The translations under genes were made by a program, and so were the position numbers. From Halocaridina rubra (lineage: Eukaryota; Arthropoda; Malacostraca; Decapoda; Atyidae), in the NCBI GenBank assembly GCA_037179515.1, contig JAXCGZ010005671.1, forward strand, positions 45,001 to 109,000: DNA of 64,000 bases. Direction: 5' to 3'. Under the pieces are notes generated by a model that did no database searches, had not been told where the DNA came from, and worked only from the letters and a program-made list of their open reading frames with translations. Below, in pieces: positions 16,446 to 27,300 of this stretch; the first letter of the stretch is position 1, and the number at the start of each line of letters is the position of its first letter.

Positions 16446-16858
16446 TGGGGTATTTAAGTTTTTTGAGGCGGGATGATCTACCATACTTCAGGCACAATTT
16501 TACCTTGAGTTATTGTTTCGTTGGGAGGAGACTCTCCATACCCCATGCTTGAGGGATACTTACATTCCAATTTTACAATACATTTACCAATATAGACTCG
16601 TTATGCACTTTTCAAAAAAAAAAAAAAAAAAAAATCGGTGTCTCGAAATGGAAGGGACGTAGATTCCTTAATGACGGGATGAATGACGTAAAGTTAATAA
16701 AAGCTGAAAACCTGAGGTAATTACCAGCGGTTAACAAACGTCCAAGTATCGGTTGCACATGGGTCTGTCTGATGATTCTGTTCGAATGAAAGCTTTGGGT
16801 AAAGCCACGTTAAAACAAAGGGATGTTAACTGGCTAAAACAATATCTTAACCAAACCA

Positions 16859-17958
<1,100 letters not shown>

Positions 17959-17959
17959 C

Positions 17960-18470
17960 ACGAAATTTTTAACGAGAACTGGTCAACGGAGTTACAATTA
18001 CAATCACTTGATACAAGAGGTCGTAGGGGGATATGAATACTTTTTTCCTTTTCTTTTATGGTTTTGACAGTGCTAAGAGATATTGCTTTGATATTTGTGA
18101 AGCTAAAAGGAGAGGTCACAGTTTGAGGCTTCAGAAGAAAAGTTCTATGCAGGATGTACGAAATCACTTTTTAAATTTAAAAATAGCTGATAACTGAGAT
18201 TCCTTAAGTGAATAAACTCCATATGCTAATTGCATTTTGAGTCTTGAAGAAAGCTCTAATGAGTTCAAAAGCAGAAGTTACGGGCATGGGGTTCTTCAAC
18301 ATAAGCACAATTAGATAAATGGAACTAACTAAGCACTCCCACACACGCAGTCTAGAAATGGGACCGACCAGGAGACGGGGATTTATGAGCATAGAGCTCT
18401 TACCCGTAAGCACAATTAGGTAATTCCAATTGGGTTATTACACATACCGATCAGGAGACGAGGAGTTGTG
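17960..18470 (+). mobile_element. CR1/L2-like LINE, decayed 3' end (family L)
   Basis: Degraded copies of the family's 3' region: GGTCACAGTTTGAGGCTTC, GCAGGATGTACGAAATC, then repeated tail units with ACCAGGAGACGGGGA, GAGCATAGAGCTCTTACCCG and TAAGCACAATTAG. Two or more tails are stacked. After the interrupting SINE at 18476-18666 the tail resumes (CTTAAGCACAATTAGATAAAT, to ~18720). Confidence 0.7.
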
Positions 18471-18671
18471 AGGACAAACAAACAAACTTTATTTCCATTT
18501 CAATACAATGGGTATTCGTCAGCCGGGGCAAGCCCCAACTCCCCACTGTGGTGTCCAATCACAGCAGTTCCTGCCAATAAAAAGCTTAAACTCTCGGTCT
18601 TGGACGGGAACCGATCTTTCGACCTCGTGAATGCGAAGCCAGCGCGTTACCACTGTACTAGCCAACAGGAC
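18471..18671 (-). mobile_element. tRNA-derived SINE (family E) with LINE-type 3' tail
   Basis: On minus the head reads TGGCTAGTACAGTGGTAACG (A-box) and GATCGGTTCCCGTCC (degenerate B-box). The 3' end is CATTGTATTGAAATGGAAAT followed by AAAGTTTGTTTGTTTGT, which matches the 3' end of the LINE at 51824-54692. A 5-bp direct repeat AGGAC flanks it (18471-18475 and 18667-18671). It has split the tail of an older LINE fragment. Confidence 0.8.
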
Positions 18672-18742
18672 TCTTTTCCTTAAGCACAATTAGATAAATA
18701 TAATTTGGTAAACACATATACATACAAGTACATACATACTTT

Positions 18743-18847
18743 GTTCCAGTTTTAAGTCACAGACTCCCTTTTCTACTAAGGGCTAGGACGGTTGCCTTCT
18801 TGCGAAAGACTTGTTTTGGCAGATGTAATCGTTACCCTGAGTGCATG
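18743..18847 (-). mobile_element. tRNA-derived SINE, family A copy 4, truncated
   Basis: Only the 3' half of the family is present (from TTCCAGTTTTAAGTCAC to GAGTGCATG). It is cut at 18847, where CR1/L2-like LINE sequence begins without a gap. The tRNA-like head is missing, as expected of a 5'-truncated insertion or a later deletion. Confidence 0.8.
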
Positions 18848-19275
18848 TTCAAAGACATACCACAAACCTGGTGCCAGAAATACGCAATCTCAGTTATGGG
18901 GACAGGCTGAGGGAATTAGACTTACCTTCACTCGAAGCTAGAAGAAGGAGAGGGGAAATGGTGAGGGTTTTTAAATTCCTTCACGGTTATGACAGAGTGG
19001 ATAAGGATCGATATTTTGATATGGCTGGCACTAGAACTAGAGGTCACAGATTGAAGCTTCATGTGAAAACGTCTTTGCAGGATGTAAGGAAGTACTGTAC
19101 TTTTTTAGTGTAAGAGTAGTTGATGATTGGCATTCGCTAAGCGAGGAGGTAGTTAATGCTAACTTTATCCACAGTTTTAAGGACAAGGATGATATGTATC
19201 ACTAAGTACAAAAATGGAACCGACCATGAGACGGGGAGTTACGAGCATGGGGCTCTTTCCCGTAAGCACAATTGG
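18848..19275 (+). mobile_element. CR1/L2-like LINE, 3' terminal fragment
   Basis: The frame encodes the C-terminus of the family's reverse transcriptase, with RNLSYGDRLRELDLPSLEAR, FKFLHGYDRVDKDRYFDM and TRTRGHRLKLHVKTSLQDVR. A frameshift at about 19105 precedes the end. The 3' UTR ends GGGGCTCTTTCCCG and TAAGCACAATTGGG. Related fragments occur at 51601, 54693, 57385 and 59392 in this window. It is a dead copy. Confidence 0.85.
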
Positions 19276-19289
19276 GTTATTACATACAT

Positions 19290-20460
19290 ACATACTATCC
19301 GAAGGGAGATTACAACAAAATTAAAGAGTGTTATGTAGTTATTGATAGAAGGACCTTATTTAATAATAAAAAAAATTACATGAAATGCACGAAATCTTTT
19401 GTGAGGAATATGGGAAAAGTCACTTGTTGCATACCTGTCACCAAAATAAAAGTTATTCATCCCAGAGAGAAATGATTCCATAATGAGTGTAAGAGAGCTA
19501 AGGAGTGGAGAGATAAATGCTGGAAAAGGTAAAGGAAGAAAAAATCATAAATGCTTTGATGACTTATAAAAGAGCAAAAACAGATTACCTAAGGCAAAGA
19601 GTAGACGCAGAGAGATTATCATTAATTTTTTTTTAATGATTGTGACACCAGGACGGGCCAAAAAATAATAAAATGACAGGGATATCACCAGGAAGGCTAA
19701 ATAAAATCCCAAAAGTTTTTCACAGATTTATCAAAGGAAAACTGAAGATCTAAGTACAGGATTTAAAGTTAAAGAGGAGATGAATGAAGAGTTTTGCGAA
19801 AAATTGAACAAGGAGTTTCAATCAGTATTTACAGAAAATACTCCATACCCTCAGACTGCATATGTAGGAGTTCATAGGCAGTAAAAGAGAACATCTTTTC
19901 AGCCACAGAGGTATGCAGTGTTGATGGAATTAGATGCCCATAAAGCTACAGGTCCTGATGGTATATCCCCTTATGTACTTAAGAACTATACAAAACCAAT
20001 ATCGGTGGCACTATGCATCATATTTGAATAGTCGCTGGAATCTGGGGAGATTCCAAGATCCTGAAAACAAGCGAAGTGTTACCGATCTTCAAACAAGGCA
20101 AGGAAGGATACAGCTCTAAACTATAGACCTGTTTCCTTAACCAGCATAGTTTGCAAACTTTATGGAGAAACTATTGAGAAAACATGTCTCTCTTCACTTG
20201 GAATCCTTCAACTTTTTGTCAGTGAGACAACTTGGCTTCAGAGAAGGTAGATCAACAGTAACAAACTTATCATAATTTTATGATGTGGTAAGCCGGATCT
20301 CACAGGAAAGAGAAGGTTGGGGGGACTGTATATTCCTAGACTTCCAGAAGAAATATGATACGGTCCCACACGGGAGACTTATAAAGAAGCTGCAAGTAAT
20401 GGCGAGATTAGATGGAAATGTCTTGGAATTAATAAAAAAAAAACTTACTTAAAAGGAAGG
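19290..20460 (+). mobile_element. CR1/L2-like LINE, endonuclease end to mid-RT, broken
   Basis: Three-frame reading gives YYPKGDYNKIKE (end of endonuclease region), FQSVFTENT, HKATGPDGISPYVL, LNYRPVSLTS, RQLGFREGRST and IFLDFQKKYDTVPHGRL. The last includes the first catalytic Asp region of the RT. Frameshifts and stops are frequent. It is interrupted at about 19625-19660 by a ~40-bp piece of another LINE's 3' end and stops at a (GA)n array. Confidence 0.82.
19625..19663 (-). mobile_element. Tiny 5'-truncated LINE 3' end inside another LINE
   Basis: On minus this reads TGGCCCGTCCTGGTGTCACA then ATCATTAAAAAAAAA: the shared 3'-terminal block plus an A tail, about 40 bp in all. It interrupts the frame of the CR1/L2-like LINE around it. 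The block matches 34905-34933, 55800-55825 and 59018-59042. Confidence 0.6.
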
Positions 20461-20582
<122 letters not shown>

Positions 20583-20595
20583 CAATTTTCCTTAA

Positions 20596-20815
20596 GACTA
20601 CCCATTGATTGCTTTCTTTAATACATTCTTTATAGAAAACGTGTACATATGGGCCTTTATTATCACCATCTCTTAACACAACACATACACTGGATGTAAA
20701 GGCCTTTTCTACATACAGCCTTAAGCACACCACCCTTCCATCTAATTCTTGGCCATGCTCATTATTTAACACCTGCCCTACAATTCCCTCTATACTTTTA
20801 TCATATTATTTATAC
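20596..20815 (-). pseudogene. Unrecognised minus-strand frame, possible exon or element remnant
   Basis: After an in-frame stop the minus frame reads about 70 residues, including QVLNNEHGQELDGRVVCLR, LYVEKAFTSSVCVVLRDGDN and KGPYVHVFYKECIKE, up to the (GA)n array. The composition is balanced and protein-like, unlike the shadow frames nearby. I do not recognise a family, and no convincing splice sites bracket it. It could be an exon, a processed pseudogene or mobile-element coding sequence. Confidence 0.3.
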
Positions 20816-21156
20816 TTCTTGATGTTCGACATCTCTCTAAAAAGTTAACTTCACACTCTTTGCAGATACAGTATATTTCTCTATTATTTCCTCCGAAATA
20901 CTTTAACACCATCACATCAACTTTTTGTTCTCAAGCTCATTTCAGTCAAGCACCATCATATAGTACTGAAGCAATTATTATTCTATTATACATTACAATC
21001 TTTGTCATAAAGTGTCCAGGAAGAATACATTCACAAGGAAATGTAAAACTTGTGGAAGATTAGAGTGCAATTTACAAAACCCATACCACTATTTTCTAAT
21101 CAAGAGAAAAACATTTTTTCCGTTTAAATTTAATAAAAAAAAAATTAACACAAAAT

Positions 21157-21434
21157 GTTGAGATAAGTTTAAAACAAAGTAACAAGGATATTGGTGTCCA
21201 TAACAGACACAGTATTCAGGCTGACCATAATAATGAATGTACATTTGAACATAAGTAAAAACTAGAATCCAATATAGAGGAGGATAACAAAGTACGTTGA
21301 AATAAGTTTAAAACAAAGTAATAAGGATATTGGTGTCCATAACAGATACAGTATTCAGGCTGACCATAATAATGAATGTACATTTGAACATAAGTAAAAA
21401 ATATAATTCAATATACAGGAGGATAACAGAGTCT
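21157..21434. repeat. Tandem duplication, 139-bp period, two copies
   Basis: Copy 1 (21157-21295) and copy 2 (21296-21434) share long identical stretches, such as AAGGATATTGGTGTCCATAA, CAGTATTCAGGCTGACCATA and ATGAATGTACATTTGAACAT, with a few substitutions. It lies downstream of the zinc-finger gene, possibly in its 3' UTR. Confidence 0.9.
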
Positions 21435-21968
21435 AGCTTTCAAAAATAAGATGTCTACTATTGCCAAGTATTTCTCTAATAGCACCAAACAAAACTAAAA
21501 TTTGGGATGCATGTGTTAAATATTTAGACAAAGAGAGCTCTAGTAAAGGCTGATTCATATTAATGTTTCTTAATGTATCTGCTCATTCACCGGTTTTGTA
21601 CAGACATGTTATATTGCATCCACAGGAATTGCAGTAGCTAGGAATACAATATTACATAATATTTTGCATTGGTCCTCCAAACTGTAGTAAAAACAATGTC
21701 CATGTTTCCAAATAATAAAAAGTAATCTTTGATCTTTTTACATATGATGCAATTATTGTATATAAAAACAAGTAAATAAAAATATAAAAAACTTATCTTC
21801 TTAAAAGACACAAATACCAATCATATTGTAAAATTACATATACTGTATAAATATACATAAAAAAATAAATAAAATGCTTTTCTACTTAAATACCAATCAC
21901 AACACAAGAAAACGGTATGAGCCTTAGATACACATAGCTATCATATACTGTATTACCAAGCAAGATCC

Positions 21969-22230
<262 letters not shown>

Positions 22231-22908
22231 AAAAATATTTATCATGCCTGAACCTCGTGATAATACCTTAGTATCGAACCTATTAAATACGAGTAAATCC
22301 TTGTAAGTACCATCCTTACAATTTAAAGGAAAAAAAATGGAAACCTTTCAATATAAGGATATAATGATTCATTTAGATCAAAGCGGTTGCAATCCATAAA
22401 AAATCATTTCCTTTAGTTTTGAAATACTGTTAGTGGAATAAATTTCAAGAAATAACAAAACACGAAACTGCAGGCAGATGAAAATGAGAGTAAATATATT
22501 AGAAAACAACTGGTTGTCTCTTTTGAACGTTGTGAGGGAGTTTAAAACAATCTGAATGTTTAAAGACACATCTGTCTATGAACAAACGCAAGGGTTTGAA
22601 CAGCAAGAGGGATTAAATTTTTTCCTAATATTAAAAGTTCACACAGCTAGATATTACCTTGAGGATATTTACTTTTATCCCTAATATTAAAAGCCTTCTT
22701 CAAACAGCTAGATATATCCTTAAGAATATTTACTTATATTTTGTGCAATATATCTTACATTTAATGGATAGTGGAAGACAGATATACCTTTGGATCCAGA
22801 AGAATTTATAAACTTTTATAAGTTTCACATGTACTTGATAGAATAGAATGGAAAGTTAATTGGCAGTAACTTGGTCCTAATATATGATAAGGATTAAAAA
22901 GTGTACTG

Positions 22909-24978
22909 CTAAGCAGTTCCAAATTTGAAATACTGACATATTTTTGATTTATTGAAAATACATCTATTTAGCTTAATATGTTGCTTTAAATACTTTACCC
23001 TTTTGAAAGCTTTCCCACATCCTTTGCAAATGATGCGGTCATCTAATGTCGTAGCATTGGATCTGTTTAACTGAATTTGCTCTTGACAGTCCTGTTTGTG
23101 TTTATATTTCAAAGATGCGTCTGCTCTCATGGATTCATCTTTATTTTTGAACTTCAATTTGCGTTTATATGGCTGATTACTTATTGGAGCAAGTTTTATC
23201 ACTCGGCCATGTGATTTGGAGATGTGCATTTTGAACGAATATAAGTCTTCAAATTTCAAGCAACATACTGGGCATGTCACTTTTCCTTTCTTCATGAAGG
23301 ATGATGAAAGCATTTGACAGCGATGCAAGACTAAATGTTTCCTCAACATTCCAATAGTACTGAACACCGACTTGCACCATTTACATACAATTCTCAATGA
23401 AGGATTTGGCTTTTTTACATAATCACACATCAAAGACCTATGAGCATGTGCATTTGAGTCAAGATGGTTAGAAATGGATAACTGTTGTAATTTCTTTATG
23501 CAATGAGAAAAATTTACTTCTCTGTCTTGTTGCAGAGACTTTCGAATGCCCTTACAACGAAGAAGTCCTATGTGTTTCTTAAAGGAGCCCACATTACTAA
23601 ACTTTCGATTACACAATTTACATGCAAAACCAGATAAAATAATATTATCCTTACAGCTACCTTTCTTTTCATAATTTTTAATACACTTAAACAATTTGAA
23701 AGATTCACAATCTGTAGGTTTCTCATCCTCCCCAAAGCCTTTACCCCGTCTCATCATACATGTTTCCCAATGCTTTATAAGGCTCTCAGGTAGGCTAAAA
23801 GAGCACTTGCATAAAATACAATTAAGGGGTCTTTCACAATGAACAACACTAAAGTGCATTTGGAGATCGATCAATGAATCAAAAATCTTGTTGCATACAA
23901 AACACGTGACTTTTTTCTGAAGGTGAATGGCTCTTTTATAGCCACTACATTCCCACATATGATGCTCCAAGTTTTTTTTCTCACTGAACCAAGATTCACA
24001 TGCACCACATTGAATTTTTGTATGATTACCTTTCTCTTTTAAATTAGAATTATATAAAGGATCACAAGATGAAAGTTTCTTGTGTTTTGATATTTTATCA
24101 GAATCTACCACTAAGCCATCTGAGATATTCTTATGGTTTTTAAATTTGTCTACTACCCCCCTATATATTTCATCACTGTCAAATAACTTAGATATTTTGC
24201 ATTCCTTCCTCTTACATATCACATCATAATTAGCAAAAGCAGAAAAATTTATGACTGACTGCCTATCAAAAATCTTCTCTTCCGATGATGGACGTTCGTG
24301 TGAAGAATTCTGATTAGATACGATTCCACTATCTGTTAGACCTCCTTCACAGTCACTGAATATTTCAAGACTGGACTGACAAGTACTGGAGACATATTGG
24401 TCAAGCTTACTATGATCAAGGGCTTTGCTATTCACATCATCATGGGATATATGAAAAAGTGAATCCTGACCTTCATTGGGGGACTTATCTAAGATTCTGT
24501 AAATCTGAGCATTATCAAGTTGAAGTATGACTTCCTGATTATCAGTTTCTTCCCTGCTTTTTAATAATCTACCATTATTTTCATCATATTTATCGTCAAG
24601 AATTTTGTCGGTACTCAAGAACTTGTAACCTTCAGCTTTCAAGGAGTTCAAGAATAAATTTCCATCCACATACATACCAAAACTGTAAGGCTCGCATACA
24701 GTTAAATCCTCATCAGATAAAGGCTTCAAGTTAAATCTATTACATTCATCCAAGTGACGTGAAGTAACATTATTTTGAATATCAGTCTTCTTATCACATA
24801 AGACAATACCTTCAGACTTTATTTCCCCCGGCACTGCTGCCGCCAGAACTGGATATGTTAACTTTCTTTCTTGTTCTCCTATTGAATGGCAGCATTTATC
24901 AATTTTTCGTTGCGCTGAACCAGTTGTCACTTTAATAACGATTGGTGGTTCATCAGAAGAATATGATGTTGGTTTCAT
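22909..24978 (-). CDS. Seven-zinc-finger protein, mostly C2HC fingers, single large exon
   Basis: A 689-codon frame encodes a probable nuclear DNA-binding protein. Residues 1-320 are acidic, Ser-rich and lack a recognised domain (no ZAD or BTB seen). Seven CX2CX12H fingers follow at about 324-344, 359-380, 387-407, 453-475, 532-554, 569-590 and 651-673. Fingers 2 and 6 end in His (X4). Fingers 1, 3, 4 and 7 end in Cys (X3 or X5). Finger 5 (HLVLHRC) could use either. Linkers are long and not of the TGEKP type, so tandem-array DNA reading is unlikely. The ATG is 5 nt inside a possible acceptor (ttacctacag), and the frame is open 16 codons further upstream to a stop, so extra 5' exons are possible. 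Codon use is ordinary and no breaks are seen. The function is not known. Confidence 0.85.
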   Translation of the reverse strand: MKPTSYSSDEPPIVIKVTTGSAQRKIDKCCHSIGEQERKLTYPVLAAAVPGEIKSEGIVLCDKKTDIQNNVTSRHLDECNRFNLKPLSDEDLTVCEPYSFGMYVDGNLFLNSLKAEGYKFLSTDKILDDKYDENNGRLLKSREETDNQEVILQLDNAQIYRILDKSPNEGQDSLFHISHDDVNSKALDHSKLDQYVSSTCQSSLEIFSDCEGGLTDSGIVSNQNSSHERPSSEEKIFDRQSVINFSAFANYDVICKRKECKISKLFDSDEIYRGVVDKFKNHKNISDGLVVDSDKISKHKKLSSCDPLYNSNLKEKGNHTKIQCGACESWFSEKKNLEHHMWECSGYKRAIHLQKKVTCFVCNKIFDSLIDLQMHFSVVHCERPLNCILCKCSFSLPESLIKHWETCMMRRGKGFGEDEKPTDCESFKLFKCIKNYEKKGSCKDNIILSGFACKLCNRKFSNVGSFKKHIGLLRCKGIRKSLQQDREVNFSHCIKKLQQLSISNHLDSNAHAHRSLMCDYVKKPNPSLRIVCKWCKSVFSTIGMLRKHLVLHRCQMLSSSFMKKGKVTCPVCCLKFEDLYSFKMHISKSHGRVIKLAPISNQPYKRKLKFKNKDESMRADASLKYKHKQDCQEQIQLNRSNATTLDDRIICKGCGKAFKRVKYLKQHIKLNRCIFNKSKICQYFKFGTA

Positions 24979-24999
24979 GATGACTGTAGGTAATATAGC

Positions 25000-25734
25000 T
25001 GCACGTGAATCTTCGAAACAATCAGCTCAACAAGAATATCTGCTGAAGCATGCATAGATTAATTATAATAAAAAAAGTAATAAAGATAAACATTCTAGAT
25101 CATTTTCTGCAAAAACTTGAAAACAGCTGTTATTATTACTAGGGTTCCTTATATTAACTATGAAACTATATTGTTCTGAATATTATTTACTCACATTTCT
25201 ATACAGAATTCTTAAACTGCATTTTTAATAACCTTAAAGAGTTGGAAAGAAAAATTCTACCACTTGAGTTTTTTTTGTACACGCTTATGTACATTTTTGG
25301 TGGAAACTATTATCAATCCTAAAGCCAACCATTAATATCATTATATATATTTTACTGTGCTCGAGTCAGTGTACCTGTAATTATCTAAATATGCTCATAA
25401 AACTATCCTCATGCTCGAAGCCAGCTTGCCGTTATAAATATTAACTTATATATTTTCTTAAAACTTTGAAAGTACATAGACTTTATCCAAGCTTAGCAAA
25501 TTCCTAGCATTGATTATTAGCCTACTATAAAGTTTTCTTGAAACTGCAAACTGCAACCTTTAATATTAGAGCCACCAATATCAAAGTATTGCTCCATATC
25601 AACTTTGTAAAATCATGGAGGATTTTAATATACACAATTACCATACATCTCTTTTTCTTCTGCCTTGAATTGGTAATATACACCTTCAACCTTTGCTCCA
25701 TAACCAAGATATTGTATATCTATTACCAGCTTTG
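25000..25734. other. AT-rich region upstream of the zinc-finger exon, nothing recognised
   Basis: No repeat or exon recognised. It may contain the 5' intron or promoter of the minus-strand zinc-finger gene. Confidence 0.35.
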
Positions 25735-25995
25735 TAGCTTATCTCTGAACCTCTCCAGCTCGATAATGTATTTTCAAGTGTGGATTCCAGATTGTATCTG
25801 CTTCCCTTACTATACCATTTATATGCATATCTGAGGTAAACCAGACTGCAAAAGGCTCTAGAGTTCTTTCACTTTCAGATTCTTTAAGTTCATCTTTTGA
25901 TATTGAATACCAAAACATGGGGCATAATGCAACCTTGCCCAATATAATTACTTTAGAATTTGTAATACTGAACCTCGTAACACCACTTATCTGAC
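25735..25995 (-). mobile_element. CR1/L2-like LINE fragment, minus strand
   Basis: Minus-strand reading gives ESERTLEPFAVW, DMHINGIVREADTIWNP and HLKIHYRAGEVQR. These are decayed equivalents of ESERELGVIIL, EMHINGIVRAAY, FWNPYLKKHVVKLEKVQ in the better copy at 54849. Several codons between them are deleted. Confidence 0.7.
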
Positions 25996-26029
25996 CCATT
26001 CTCTACTGTATCAATGAAGGAAATAAATG

Positions 26030-27300
26030 GTCAAAGAATAAGCTTTAAAGCTGGAAAGGGCAGATGGAAGCTTTACTGAGACAGATGAAAAGATATGCAA
26101 ATAATTGAACAAGGAGTTTCAAGTCATTTACTGTAAAGAATACTTTTCCCCTTTCATATTGCAAAGCGGAGAGAACATGGGTCAGAATAAGTGACAATCG
26201 TCTTTTCAAATTCTGAAGTATACAAAGAGCTGATGGATTTTGATGTTCATAAAGCTACTGGACCTAACGAAATATCCCCCTTATGTACATAAGATATGTG
26301 ATGATCCATTATCTGTAGCACTATGCATCATATTTGAGACGTCACTAGAATCTGGATAGGCTCCAAGATGCTGGAGACAAACGAACATGGTACCAATCTT
26401 CAAAAATAGGAGTCACAGCTCAAAACTTTAGTCTGTTTCAATAACTGCAATTCTCCTCACTTGACGTACTTCACATTTCTGACATTGACATAGCATGGCT
26501 TCAGAGGAATTAAGTACTGTATATGCTAAAAAATATATGACTAGAATATCATGGGGTGAGCCTAATCTTACATGAGAGGCCTGGGAAGATTGTAGGCTAT
26601 ATTCTTATATTTTTAGAAGGCAGTTGATACAGTCCAGCATTGGAGAGGAATGTAGCAGAGGGTCAGAGTAAGAAATGCATTGTTTGACTGGAGAAATGTT
26701 AGCAGTGGGGCTTCACAGACACCAGTTTTAGGACCATTTCTGCTCCTTTTATACGTAAATGATCTGTTAAGTCTGTAATTGCATTTTTAAATATACTGTA
26801 GTGTATTTGCAGAGGTGTAGAGATTGCAAAGAGAGTAAAAGACAAAACTAGTTTTGAGAGAACTTCAGGAAGACCTTAATAGTTTGCATGAGTGGTCAGA
26901 CAAGTGATTAATGGGACTCAATACTTCAATATGTGCAAGAGGAAAAAAATTTGGGTATGCAACAGCAGGTGAGGAACTTCAAGGAATTATGAATGTATTA
27001 GCAGATTTGTCTCTAGAAATGTATAAGACTGGTGTAGCAAAGACAGCATATGCTCTTCTAGCAAACATAGGGGCAGCCTTCAGACAAATGGACAAAAAAA
27101 ATTTCAGAAATAATTATATGACCACGTGAGACTAGCTTGAATGCGTAGCAACGTTTTGAAATCAACATTGACAAAACATATAAATAAACTGAAGAAATTT
27201 CGAAGACATGCTACGAAAGTGGTGACAGATACATAGTCTCAGTTACAAAAAAATGCAGAAAGAGGATCCAATAAGTCTTAAGTGACATCTCCAATGCCCA
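26030..27300 (+). mobile_element. CR1/L2-like LINE, heavily decayed, plus strand
   Basis: Broken frames still show FIKLLDLTKYPP (from KATGPDGISP), LSVALCIIFETSLESG, LHEWSDK, MGLNTSICARGKKFGYATAG and KTAYALLANIGAAFRQMDK. It has many stops. It follows directly on an opposite-strand fragment of the same family (25735-25995), so the two form a head-to-head pair. Confidence 0.72.
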
